Notes under the pieces: generated by a model
What the model was told of the DNA's origin: nothing
Database searches by the model: none
Seen by the model: the letters and a program-made list of their open reading frames with translations, nothing else
In this document: piece by piece, positions 45,069-53,975 of the stretch
How positions within the stretch are numbered: position 1 is the stretch's first letter
Layout of the letters: each line of letters starts with the position of its first letter
Made by a program: the position numbers and the translations under genes
Assembly (NCBI GenBank): GCA_002702655.1
Contig: PABB01000076.1
Coordinates: 62,001 to 126,000, forward strand
DNA: 64,000 nt
From: Planctomycetaceae bacterium
GTDB lineage: Bacteria > Planctomycetota > Planctomycetia > Pirellulales > Lacipirellulaceae
Direction of reading: 5' to 3'

Positions 45069-45795
45069 GTCACAACATCCTCGCGCAGAGCGCTGCAAGG
45101 CAACTGAATCTGCAATGACGCCTGTCGGCGACGATGCCGACAGCGGCAGACTCAAACAACGACCACAGAAGGGACGGTCGAAAGAGCGTGTGGCCGTCCC
45201 GGTCAAGAAGCGGCATCGCAGGCGCGATCGGCTGAACCAACAAATAGGAGCGTACCACGTTTCCGGCTTTGCCGACACGACGAAACGCTCGAGAAGCAGC
45301 GAAATGCCCCGAAACCGCTGCTTTCTTGCACTGCCGAAGAGTTTCCGCCGCCACCGGCGGAGGTTGAGCCGATGGCTGCGTCCGCAGCAAATAGGATGCC
45401 GCTCTTGCCAAAGCGGCCGGTTGTGCTATCCTTCGCACATCACCAAGGTGTGAGACCTTCCGGCCCGGCGACGGCCCATGCCGTCGCCAACCGGTTGCGT
45501 TCAACCGACTTCGATCAGCTCGGCCCCAGATTCGGTCCGCCCGCCACACCCGCGGGTCCCGCCTGACTTGCCGACATCCACGCTCGAGCGCGTTTGATTC
45601 TCTTGCCCCTTGCGGCCTCCGCCGTCATTAACAACGGCGTCAGTGCGCATTCGCTTCGTGGCGAGCGCTGCAGGCCGACAACCTGGCAACCGCCCCCGAC
45701 AGTTGCGGGCGGCCTAGCGCTGCCGCTGCGCAACCGGTTTGCTTTCCACCAGACAGAGCCTGCGCACGCGGACCGCGCTACCACAGAAAGTTTGA
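45069..45795. other. long divergent intergenic region (RRM gene / helicase gene)
   Basis: 727 bases without a supported gene. The frames in it translate to arginine-rich, non-family peptides. One promoter-like sequence facing the helicase is listed separately; it would leave a 5' leader of roughly 350 bases. Long structured leaders are usual for cold-shock helicase genes, but no riboswitch or known RNA motif was recognised. Confidence 0.5.
45405..45432 (+). promoter_or_regulatory. putative sigma-70 promoter of the DEAD-box helicase gene
   Basis: TTGCCA (45405-45410) and TATCCT (45427-45432) with a 16-base spacer, about 360 bases before the helicase start. Moderate match to consensus, by eye. 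Confidence 0.35.
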
Positions 45796-47313
45796 ATGAG
45801 TTCAGAATTCAGTAACCTGGGGCTCGCCGAGCCGTTTCTCCGCGCAGTGGAATCGCAGGGCTACCACACGGCAACGCCCATCCAGGCCCAGGCCATCCCC
45901 GTCGTGCTCGCTGGCCGCGACCTGATTGGTTGCGCTCAAACGGGCACGGGCAAAACGGCGGCCTTTACGCTGCCGATGCTCGACCGGCTGATGCAGTCGC
46001 TGCCGCCGCGTCCGGCCAGTCAGCCGACGTCCGACAAGCCACAGGGACCGAAAAAGCGTCGCCGCGCTGGCGGCCCCCCCAAGCCGCGCGTGCTGCGAGC
46101 GTTGGTGCTGGCGCCCACCCGCGAACTGGCGGCCCAGATCGGCACGAGCTTGGCCCGCTACGGCAAGCACGCGCCGCTGCGGCATACGGTGATCTTCGGC
46201 GGCGTGTCGCAGAACAGCCAAACCCGAGCGCTGCGGCACGGCGTCGACGTGCTGGTCGCCACGCCGGGGCGTCTGCTTGATCTGATGGGGCAAGGTTATA
46301 TCGACCTGTCGAAGATCGAGATCCTGGTGCTCGACGAAGCGGATCAGATGCTCGACATGGGCTTTCTGCCGGATCTGAAACGAATCGTGGCCGCGACCCC
46401 CAGCGAGCGTCAGACGCTGCTGTTCTCCGCGACGATGCCGCCGGAAATTCGCAAGCTGGCCAACAGCTGGCTCCGCAACCCGGCGTCGGTGCAAGTGGCC
46501 CCAGTGGCCGCGCCGGCCGAGCGCATCGCCCAGAGCGTGTTCATGGTGGACAAGAAGCGCAAGGCGGAGTTCCTCGCCGAGTTCCTGGGGCGCGTCCCGC
46601 GCGGTCGCACGCTGGTCTTCAGTCGCACCAAGCATGGCGCCGACAAGATTGTTCGGCGGCTGTCGCAAGCCGGGCTGAAGGCCGCGGCAATCCACGGCAA
46701 CAAGAGCCAGGGCGCCCGCACCCGCGTGCTGGAGTCCTTCAAGAGTCAACAGCCCCCGGTGCTGGTGGCGACCGACATTGCTGCGCGGGGGCTCGACATC
46801 GACGATGTGACGCATGTGGTGAACTTTGATTTGCCCGAGGCGCCTGAGACCTACGTGCACCGGATTGGTCGCACGGCACGTGCCGGCGCGGAAGGCATAG
46901 CTGTCTCGTTATGCAGCGCCGACGAGCGGAAATTGCTGCGGCAGATCGAACGACTGATCAAGATGGCGATTGACGTCGTTCCGTCTCCGCCAGGCTTTGA
47001 GGCGACCGAAGTTGCCGACGTGGAGCCGGCGCCAGCGCGGCGGCGAAGGCCGCCGAGTTCGCCGGGACGTCGTCGACCCGCACGTCAAACGGCCGGCAAA
47101 CCCAAAACAAACGGCCGTCGGAAGAGCGGAAACGACGAAACCGCACTAGCGGCTGACGGAGCTGCCCGCCCACGCCGTCGCAAACGCAAGACGAGCGGCC
47201 CGGGAAAGCAGCAGCAGTCGGAACGCGCCGCCGCCAAGCCGACGGCAACCGGCGGCAACAAGACTCGCGCGTCCAGCGGGCACAAGAAAAAACGCCATCG
47301 TCAGGCGCTGTAA
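45796..47313 (+). CDS. DEAD-box RNA helicase (RhlE-like)
   Basis: 505-residue ATP-dependent RNA helicase. All core motifs are present in order: Q motif (FSNLGL...TPIQAQAIP), motif [12 protein letters not shown], Ia PTRELAAQI, motif [14 protein letters not shown], motif III SATMP, then [12 protein letters not shown] and [11 protein letters not shown] basic insert near residues 75-96 (PKKRRRAGG) and a long Lys/Arg/Pro/Ser-rich tail from about 400 probably bind RNA. RhlE/RhlB-type helicases unwind structured RNA in ribosome assembly and mRNA decay. The RRM gene lies divergent to it; a shared response such as cold is a reasonable inference. A strong hairpin terminator follows at 47.35 kb. Confidence 0.93.
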   Translation: MSSEFSNLGLAEPFLRAVESQGYHTATPIQAQAIPVVLAGRDLIGCAQTGTGKTAAFTLPMLDRLMQSLPPRPASQPTSDKPQGPKKRRRAGGPPKPRVLRALVLAPTRELAAQIGTSLARYGKHAPLRHTVIFGGVSQNSQTRALRHGVDVLVATPGRLLDLMGQGYIDLSKIEILVLDEADQMLDMGFLPDLKRIVAATPSERQTLLFSATMPPEIRKLANSWLRNPASVQVAPVAAPAERIAQSVFMVDKKRKAEFLAEFLGRVPRGRTLVFSRTKHGADKIVRRLSQAGLKAAAIHGNKSQGARTRVLESFKSQQPPVLVATDIAARGLDIDDVTHVVNFDLPEAPETYVHRIGRTARAGAEGIAVSLCSADERKLLRQIERLIKMAIDVVPSPPGFEATEVADVEPAPARRRRPPSSPGRRRPARQTAGKPKTNGRRKSGNDETALAADGAARPRRRKRKTSGPGKQQQSERAAAKPTATGGNKTRASSGHKKKRHRQAL

Positions 47314-47343
47314 GCAACTTTCGAGTCTGGCGTGACGCGTACG

Positions 47344-47390
47344 AAAAAACGCATCGCCCCGCTCCGGCAGGGCGATGCGTTTCTTTTTGG
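47344..47390. terminator. bidirectional intrinsic terminator
   Basis: Twelve-base perfect stem AAACGCATCGCC (47347-47358) / GGCGATGCGTTT (47371-47382) with a 12-base loop; A-run before and T-run (TTTCTTTTT) after. It can end the helicase transcript on the plus strand and the PEP-CTERM transcript on the minus strand. Confidence 0.9.
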
Positions 47391-47471
47391 GCATGACGAG
47401 AACCGAGAACTAAGCCCCAGGGTGACGGACCGCGACGCTTGCGCGCTCCGCAGCGATTCCCATCGGGTCAA

Positions 47472-48194
47472 TCAACGGCCCCGGCGTCGTGCGGCGACGG
47501 CCAACAGCAGGCCGGTAGCGAACAGCCCGATTGTCGCCGGTTCGGGGACGACGGCGTTGACCTCCATCAAATTGATGTAATAGAAGGCGTTGCCGTTCGT
47601 GTTGCCCGGCCCCGCCGAGACTTCCACGTAGATCTCGCCGTTGCCGTCCGGCGCGATGCCGTCGATGCTCAGCACGTTGGAATCGTTGTTCGCTGGCTCG
47701 AGCAGCCCGCTGCCCGAATTGGCGCCGGTCACGGCAAAAGCCGTCTCGCGCAGGTCGCCCACGCCTGTGCGCGACGAGAAGAAGGTGAAGTCGTAGACAA
47801 TGCTCTGATTCAGGCCGGTCAGCTTGAAGCCGCCGGTGGGATTGTCCGTGGCCCCGGCGAAGTCGCCGGAATGCCCGAAGAAATAATCGTCGGTGGCGCT
47901 CACCGGATACGCCGCGGCGTCACCGGAAGGCGACTCGGTGCCCAGTTGCGACGGCGGGCCGTTGATAAAGAATTGATCGACCACCTCCAGCGTGACGCCC
48001 GCCACCACGTTGCCGTTGTTGTCCACCACCGGATCGATTGGCGGCGGCGGATCGGGATTGGCGTAGATGACGTTGTTCCAACCGCCGATCAGCGTCTGCT
48101 GGCCGGTGTTGCCAAAGTCAAACAGCATGGTCTGCGCGCCAACCGGCGCAGCGACGCATGCCACAACAAGCAAGGCGGCAAGTAAGCGATTCAC
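47472..48194 (-). CDS. PEP-CTERM sorted exported protein
   Basis: 240-residue secreted protein. GTG 48194, preceded by GGGAGAA, gives a signal peptide (NRLLAALLVVACVAAPVGAQ) ending at about 21. The body is Gly/Asn/Asp-rich and beta-sheet-like with no catalytic motif. The C-terminus is the sorting signal: VPEPATIG, a hydrophobic helix and the basic ARRRGR. PEP-CTERM proteins are processed by an exosortase and are usual in exopolysaccharide-producing bacteria; no exosortase is seen in this window. Ordinary for planctomycetes; function unknown. Confidence 0.9.
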   Translation of the reverse strand: MNRLLAALLVVACVAAPVGAQTMLFDFGNTGQQTLIGGWNNVIYANPDPPPPIDPVVDNNGNVVAGVTLEVVDQFFINGPPSQLGTESPSGDAAAYPVSATDDYFFGHSGDFAGATDNPTGGFKLTGLNQSIVYDFTFFSSRTGVGDLRETAFAVTGANSGSGLLEPANNDSNVLSIDGIAPDGNGEIYVEVSAGPGNTNGNAFYYINLMEVNAVVPEPATIGLFATGLLLAVAARRRGR

Positions 48195-48339
48195 GAGAAC
48201 TTCTCCCAGAACAGTCGACAAGAAGAAAAGCAATTGAGAAGACGCAATGGTCACAAGACCGCGTGGACGCCTCGAATCGCGCCCGATCACGCGCCCGGCA
48301 TTGTAGCAGATCGCCGGAGCCGATCTCATTCTCTGCGAA

Positions 48340-48385
48340 AAAGAAAAAACTGACGCCTGGGGCGAAGCCTGGGAGTCAGGCGTCG
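48340..48385 (-). terminator. intrinsic terminator of the DUF1501/DUF1549 operon
   Basis: On the minus strand a stem GACGCCTG...CAGGCGTC with an inner CCCAGGC/GCCCCAG part is followed by a T-run (AGTTTTTTC). It lies about 65 bases after the DUF1501 stop and before the PEP-CTERM gene's leader, so it separates the two units. Confidence 0.85.
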
Positions 48386-48449
48386 GGCAGTGCTGAGGCG
48401 GCTCGCCACGCACCCTAACTAGTTCCCAGTTCAAGCCTTGCAGCGTCCC

Positions 48450-49847
48450 CTACGCCAGCAACTCGCGAACCACCCGGCCATGCACGTCCGTCAGGCGGAA
48501 ATCGCGTCCGGCGTGGCGGTAGGTCAATTGCTCGTGGTCGAAGCCCATCAGGTGCAGGATTGTGGCGTGCAGGTCGTGCACGTGCACGCGATTCTCGACC
48601 GCTTTGAAGCCAAACTCATCGGTCGCGCCATGCACGTAGCCGCCGCGGACGCCCCCGCCGGCCAACCACATTGTAAAACCGTAGTGATTGTGATCGCGGC
48701 CGTTCACCTTGCCGGCGTTGAGGCCTTCCTTGGGCAACTCAACCGTTGGCGTGCGGCCAAACTCGCCGCCCCAGATCACCAAAGTGTCCTCCAGGAGCCC
48801 GCGCTGCTTCAGATCAACCAACAGCGCACCGATTGCCTGGTCGCACTGCCCGGCGAGATTCCGGTGACCGATCTCCAGATCGTCGTGGTTATCCCACGGC
48901 TGACCGGCGCCATGCCAGACCTGCACGAATCGCACGCCCCGCTCGACCAACCGTCGCGCGATCAGAATTTGCCGGGCCTGCACGCCGGGGCCGTACATGT
49001 CGCGAATGTGCTGCGGCTCGCGGCTCACGTCAAACGCCTCGGCCGCCTCCGTTTGCATGCGAAACGCCAACTCGAACGAATGGATCCGGGAATCGAGCAC
49101 CGCATCAGGCTGAGGGCCCGCATGCAATTGGTTCAGCTCTGCAAGCAGGTCGAGCTGCGCTCGCTGACGCGCACTGCCGGTCCGCTCGCTGCTGATATGT
49201 TCGATCAGCTTGTCGATGGCCTGATGCTCGGTGTTCAGGTACGTCCCCTCGTAGATGCCCGGGAGGAAGCCGCTTTGCCAGTTCTGCGTCTCCTGAATCG
49301 GATAACCGCCGGGGCACATCGCCACGTAGGCGGGCAGGTTTTGATTCTCCGCCCCCAGACCGTAAACCAGCCACGAGCCCAAACTCGGGCGAATCTGCCT
49401 GGCGTCGCCGCAGTTCATCAGCATCAGCGACGGCTCATGGTTCGGCACGTCCGCATGCATCGAACGAATCACCGCGATTTCGTCAATGGACTTCGCGACG
49501 TGGGGAAACAGTTCGCTGACTTCAATGCCGCTTTCGCCGTGTTTGGAGAACTTGAACGGCGTGTTCATCACCGCGCCGGTCGGCCGTTCGGTCGTCGGCG
49601 TTCCTCCGGGCAATTCCTGGCCAGCGTATTTCGCCAGCGCCGGCTTGGGGTCGAACGTGTCCAGATGCGACGGCCCGCCGTTCATGAACAGGTGGATGAC
49701 CCGTTTGGCACGCGGCGCGAAATGGGGCTGCTTCACGGCTAACGGATTGGCCGCCTCGGCCGCGACTTGCTCGGCGAGCAACCCGCCCAGCGCCATCGCG
49801 CCGAACCCTTGCCCGCAGCGTGTCAGCAATTCTCGGCGCGTGAACAT
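48450..49847 (-). CDS. DUF1501 domain-containing protein
   Basis: 465-residue protein of the planctomycete-typical DUF1501 family, distantly alkaline-phosphatase/sulfatase-like. ATG 49847 begins a twin-arginine-type signal (FTRRELLTRCGQGFGAMALGG). Family features: VIHLFMNGGPSHLDTFDPKP, NHEPSLMLMNCGDARQIRPS, GGGVRGGYVHGATDEFG and the final HLMGFDHEQLTYRHAGRDFRLTD. The biochemical role is unknown. It follows the DUF1549/1553 cytochrome gene by 105 bases in the same direction; such pairs recur many times in planctomycete genomes, probably acting together outside the cell membrane. Confidence 0.92.
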   Translation of the reverse strand: MFTRRELLTRCGQGFGAMALGGLLAEQVAAEAANPLAVKQPHFAPRAKRVIHLFMNGGPSHLDTFDPKPALAKYAGQELPGGTPTTERPTGAVMNTPFKFSKHGESGIEVSELFPHVAKSIDEIAVIRSMHADVPNHEPSLMLMNCGDARQIRPSLGSWLVYGLGAENQNLPAYVAMCPGGYPIQETQNWQSGFLPGIYEGTYLNTEHQAIDKLIEHISSERTGSARQRAQLDLLAELNQLHAGPQPDAVLDSRIHSFELAFRMQTEAAEAFDVSREPQHIRDMYGPGVQARQILIARRLVERGVRFVQVWHGAGQPWDNHDDLEIGHRNLAGQCDQAIGALLVDLKQRGLLEDTLVIWGGEFGRTPTVELPKEGLNAGKVNGRDHNHYGFTMWLAGGGVRGGYVHGATDEFGFKAVENRVHVHDLHATILHLMGFDHEQLTYRHAGRDFRLTDVHGRVVRELLA

Positions 49848-49952
49848 GGCGTTGTCTGAACCTCGGCGGGACGGCGGTCGTGACAAGCGCGCGGCTTCGC
49901 GTCGCGCTACAAGATGGACGGCGGCAGCAGCGTGGTTCAATCGCTCCTGGGA

Positions 49953-52682
49953 TTAATCCACAAACAAAAACTCGTTGCTCATCAATAACACTTGCGCCAA
50001 CTGCTGCCAACGATCTAGCGGCGGCGGCAGCGGGCCGTGGAACTGATCATTCGATCGCAAGACCGCCTGACCGCCCGCGCCGTCGCCGATCGTCACCGCA
50101 ACTGTCAGCTCGAACGAATCGTAGGCGTCGCCGTCGCGACAGTCGACGACGCAGTACAGTTCGTCGCCGCGATTGACCTGACCGGCATCGACATCGATGG
50201 CCGCTTCGCCGTGATACACGGCCCACTCGGCAAGAAGTCCGCGCCGGCTGCAGATCAGTCGCAGGCGGACGCCGTCGCCCTGCTCGGCCGGGTGAGCCAG
50301 CCGCCCCGTGACGCGCGCCGTCCCCGTGGTCGGAACCACGCAACGGACAATGGCGGAATGATCGGCGTCGCCGGGGTGGCCGCCGTCCGCGCGCAGGGTC
50401 ACCCACCCCAGCGTCACATCCGGCAGCGCCGGCCCGCCCTGCCACGCCCCGTCGACGAATTGCGGCAAGTCGTGAAACTCCACGCGCTGCGATGCGGCGT
50501 CGAACCGCCCCCAGCCGTAGTCCCAGGGATTGCGATCCGGCAGCGCGTCTTCGCCCGGTTCATGCAACGCCTGAACGAAAGCAGCAGATTGTCTGCGCTC
50601 GGCATCCGTCGGCTCGCGCCCCAGCGCGCGGCAGAACAACGCAACGACGCGAGCGTCGTCGACAACCGCCGCGTCAACCGCCTCTGACGCCGCTGCTTCG
50701 CTCTCGGCGCGGGCCGCGAGTTGGCAGGCAGCCCGAGAAACAAGCGGACTGTTCAGCATGAACAGCGCTTGGTGCGGCGAGAGCGTCTCGGCCCGCACGG
50801 CGGTATGCGTATTGGGATTCGCAAAGTCAAACGTGCGGAAGAACTGGGGCAAATTCTGCCGTTCGATGTATCCGTACAGGGCCCGCCGGTTCGTTGGCGG
50901 CGCGTCGGTGAGCGACGCCGGCGGTCCGCCGACCGTTAGGTCGAGCACTCCCGCTGCGGCTAACAAACTGTCCCGCAGTTGCTCCAGATCGAGCCGCTTG
51001 CGCGTCGCGTGCCAGAGCAGCGCGTTGTCCGGGTCGATGTCATGCACGCCGGCGTTCACCTGCGCTTCCGTCACGCGCGATGATTGGCGGTAGGTCTCCG
51101 ACAACACGATGCGTCGCACCAACGACTTGGTCGACCAGCCGTCGTCGACCAGCGTGCAGGCGAGCCAGTCGAGCAGCTGGGGATGGGTCGGCGGTTCTCC
51201 GCGTACGCCAAAGTCGCTGGGCGTCGTCACGAGCCCGCGTCCCAACAGATGCATCCAAACGCGGTTGGCCCAGACCCGCGCCGTCAACGGATTGTCCGGC
51301 GATGCGATCCGCTCGGCCAACTCCATCCGCCCGCTACCGTGCTGAAACGGCGTCGGCTCGCCCGCAGACAGGCAGGTAAGAAATCGCCGCGGGACCGACT
51401 CGCCGTGTGCGCCAGGGTTGCCGCGCAAGAAGACGACCGGCTCGACCGGCGTCGGCTTGTCAACTAACCGCGGCGGCAGGTCATCGCGTTTCTGCTCGTC
51501 GCAACTGTTGAGCACGCCGTACAGGGCGTAGTAGTCTGCTGACGAGATGGCGTCGTACTTGTGATCGTGGCATCGCGCGCAGGCGACGGTCAGGCCTAGC
51601 AACCCGCGGGTGATGACGTTGATCCGATCGTCGATGATGTCGTGCGGGTTGTTGAGAAACCGCCGCCCCAGCGTGAGAAACCCGGACGCCGGCGCCGCGG
51701 CGGGATCGTCCAGTTGGTCGCCCGCAAGTTGAGCGACGACAAACCGATCATACGGCATGTCGGTATTCAGAGCCTGCACGACCCAATCGCGATACTTCCA
51801 CGCATTGGGATACGACCGGTCTTCCTCGAACACGTAGCCGCGCGTGTCCGAGTAGCGGGCGAGGTCGAGCCAATGCCGCGCCCAGCGTTCGCCAAACTGC
51901 GGGGCCGCGAGCAACTCGTCGACGACGCGCTCGTAAGCCGCGTTGGACGGGTCGACAACGAACGCGGCGACCTGCTCGGCCGTCGGCGGCAGGCCGGTCA
52001 AATCGTAGTGGACGCGACGCAGCAATTCCCGCGGCGAGGCCGGCGCCGCGGGCGGGATGCCAACCTCCTGAAGCCGCGCGCGAACGAATCGGTCAATCGG
52101 CGCGAGCGGCGCTGATTCGGGCATCTCAAGTTGCGGCGGCTCGCTCCGGTGCGGCGGTTCATACGCCCAATGATCGGCAGGATCCTGGGGCGCGATTTTC
52201 GCCGGGTCGCCCTCCGCGCTGCTCGCGTTCATCTTTGCCGCCGCGGCGAATTTCTCGTCCAGCAAGTTGACCCACTCGGCAACCGCTTCGACCTGCGCGG
52301 CGGGCAGCGGACCGCCGGGCGGCATCTCGTACGACTCGTACCGCAAGGCCGACACGATCAAACTGCCGTCGGCATCGCCCGCGGTGACCGCCGGTCCCGA
52401 TGCTCCGCCGGTCGCCATGCCTGCCAGCGAATCGAGTCGCAACTCGCCCTTGGCCTGCGCGCCGTGGCATTCGCCGCAGTGTTCGATAAAGATGGGCCGC
52501 ACGCGACGTTCGAACAGCTCTTCCGCCTGAGGCGACATGAATGCCGACGGATCATCGCCCGCGGCCAATGCATCTGGAAACGCGCCGAGAAGCAGGCCGC
52601 AGCAAATGACCGACTGGACGCTGAACGACCGCCGACAGCCGCGGTAGTTCTCACGCACTCGCGTTTTGACTTTAGCGGGCAT
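49953..52682 (-). CDS. PSCyt1 / DUF1549 / DUF1553 protein (cytochrome c-type)
   Basis: 909-residue exported protein. After a signal peptide (about 20-44) comes a planctomycete cytochrome-c-like PSCyt1 domain with heme site CGECH (about 71) and MPPGG, then DUF1549 (RFVRARLQEVGIPPA, TGLPPT, ELLAAPQFGERWARHWLDLA) and the C-terminal DUF1553/PSD1 (NPLTARVWANRVW, GLVTTPSDFG, LDWLA, SKSLVRRIVLS-like segment). A beta-sandwich part is placed between about 760 and 870. Paired with DUF1501 downstream. Function unknown, electron transfer to an unknown extracytoplasmic substrate is often proposed. ATG 52682 chosen for the signal peptide. Confidence 0.92.
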   Translation of the reverse strand: MPAKVKTRVRENYRGCRRSFSVQSVICCGLLLGAFPDALAAGDDPSAFMSPQAEELFERRVRPIFIEHCGECHGAQAKGELRLDSLAGMATGGASGPAVTAGDADGSLIVSALRYESYEMPPGGPLPAAQVEAVAEWVNLLDEKFAAAAKMNASSAEGDPAKIAPQDPADHWAYEPPHRSEPPQLEMPESAPLAPIDRFVRARLQEVGIPPAAPASPRELLRRVHYDLTGLPPTAEQVAAFVVDPSNAAYERVVDELLAAPQFGERWARHWLDLARYSDTRGYVFEEDRSYPNAWKYRDWVVQALNTDMPYDRFVVAQLAGDQLDDPAAAPASGFLTLGRRFLNNPHDIIDDRINVITRGLLGLTVACARCHDHKYDAISSADYYALYGVLNSCDEQKRDDLPPRLVDKPTPVEPVVFLRGNPGAHGESVPRRFLTCLSAGEPTPFQHGSGRMELAERIASPDNPLTARVWANRVWMHLLGRGLVTTPSDFGVRGEPPTHPQLLDWLACTLVDDGWSTKSLVRRIVLSETYRQSSRVTEAQVNAGVHDIDPDNALLWHATRKRLDLEQLRDSLLAAAGVLDLTVGGPPASLTDAPPTNRRALYGYIERQNLPQFFRTFDFANPNTHTAVRAETLSPHQALFMLNSPLVSRAACQLAARAESEAAASEAVDAAVVDDARVVALFCRALGREPTDAERRQSAAFVQALHEPGEDALPDRNPWDYGWGRFDAASQRVEFHDLPQFVDGAWQGGPALPDVTLGWVTLRADGGHPGDADHSAIVRCVVPTTGTARVTGRLAHPAEQGDGVRLRLICSRRGLLAEWAVYHGEAAIDVDAGQVNRGDELYCVVDCRDGDAYDSFELTVAVTIGDGAGGQAVLRSNDQFHGPLPPPLDRWQQLAQVLLMSNEFLFVD

Positions 52683-53071
52683 CCAAATACCGTGAATCCC
52701 GATCCAGAGTGAGCCAGGCGATTGGCCGGGCGGAGAGCTGCGGCGGGCGCCCCTTGTTCGCCCCCGCCGTCTCTCGCCCATTAGCACGGCCGGATCGCCA
52801 TAAATCAAGCGGGCTGCGCAGCGGGAACATGCCACTGCGCACGTTCACGAGCCGCGCTGCGCCACAAATGGGGCAATTTGGGGCAAGCGATCGCTCTCCG
52901 GCCAGTCCGATTGCAGGGCGGGCACCTGCGCTCTCAGCGGACCAAGACCGCGTTTTTTGGGCCCCGCCCCCTGCCGAACGGTCGCTGGCACGGCGGTTGC
53001 GGCAGAAACGCTGCAACGATTTCGGCGCACACGGTGCGCACTCACAGCGCTTCGCACGACGAGAGATCCTC
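52683..53071. other. divergent intergenic region
   Basis: 389 bases between the DUF1549/1553 gene and the YihY-type gene. It should hold promoters for both, but none stands out; a GAGAG ribosome site lies just before 53072. The frames running through it have no family similarity. Confidence 0.4.
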
Positions 53072-53956
53072 ATGTCGTTTTTCCGCAAGCTCGTCGCCAA
53101 CGTCGCCAACGACAACTGCTTTCGCGCAGCGGCGGCCATCGCCTACTACGCGGCATTGTCGCTGCCAGCGCTGCTGGTCCTGGTCATTTGGATCGGCAGC
53201 ACAGTCGTCGATCCGGTGGTGGTTCAAAACCGTTTACGCACCGAGGTGGCCAGCGTGATTGGAGCCGATGGCGCGCGCCAAGTCATGGCGTTGCTCGCCG
53301 GGGCGACGCAAGACGAGCAAGGAGCACTTGGAAAAGCGATCGGCATCGGGGCGCTGCTGGTCGGAGCAACTGGCGTCATGGGCCAGTTGCAGACGGCACT
53401 GAACGAGGCCTGGCATGTTCAGCCCGATCCCAATCGCAGCTTCATCAACTCGATCGTCGTTCGCCGACTGGTGTCGCTCGCAATGATCGTCGCCTTGGCG
53501 TTTCTGCTGTTGGTCTCGCTCGTTTTCAGCGCCGTCGTTTCGGCCGCCAGCGACTGGGCGGCTGCGTGGCTCCCAGGGGACGTCTCCGCGGGCGCCGTCG
53601 CCGTGCTCAACGCGGCCGCCTCGTTGGCCCTGTTCACGCTGCTGTTTGCCGCCTTCTTCAAACTGACTCCCGACGCCGAAGTCCGCTGGAAAGACGTTTG
53701 GGTCGGTGCGCTTGTCACGACCGGCCTGATGATGCTCGGCAAGCACGTCCTCGGGGCCTACCTCGGCAGCAAGAATATGGAAAGCGCCTACGGTGCGGCC
53801 GGATCGCTGGTGCTCATCATGGCGTGGATTTATTACTCGGCGCTGATTCTCTTGTTCGGCGCGCAATTCACGCAGCTTTGGGCCGAGCGCCGCGGGCATC
53901 AAATCGTTCCCTCCGCAGGCGCCGTGAGCACCGATCGAACTGCAGAGGTCGCCTAG
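53072..53956 (+). CDS. YihY/virulence-factor-BrkB family membrane protein
   Basis: 294-residue polytopic inner-membrane protein with six helices, typical of the YihY/BrkB (UPF0761) family: an early AAAIAYYAALSLPALLVLVIW, NEAWHV near 120, LLVSLVFSAVVSAAS, and the C-terminal YGAAGSLVLIMAWIYYSALILLFGAQ. The ATG at 53072 is the first codon with family similarity and has a GAGAG upstream. The role is not established; proposed functions include transport or envelope integrity. It ends 19 bases from the convergent sensor kinase gene. Confidence 0.92.
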   Translation: MSFFRKLVANVANDNCFRAAAAIAYYAALSLPALLVLVIWIGSTVVDPVVVQNRLRTEVASVIGADGARQVMALLAGATQDEQGALGKAIGIGALLVGATGVMGQLQTALNEAWHVQPDPNRSFINSIVVRRLVSLAMIVALAFLLLVSLVFSAVVSAASDWAAAWLPGDVSAGAVAVLNAAASLALFTLLFAAFFKLTPDAEVRWKDVWVGALVTTGLMMLGKHVLGAYLGSKNMESAYGAAGSLVLIMAWIYYSALILLFGAQFTQLWAERRGHQIVPSAGAVSTDRTAEVA

Positions 53957-53975
53957 ACGCCGGGAGCGAGCGCGG

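Noticed and set aside
45115-45453. 112-codon frame between the RNA-binding protein and helicase genes
   Set aside because: Composition typical of chance frames in GC-rich DNA and no family resemblance.
48450-52682. DUF1501 / DUF1549-DUF1553 pair as a novel system
   Set aside because: This pair is a standard, multiply repeated planctomycete module, so it is annotated but not treated as a new finding.
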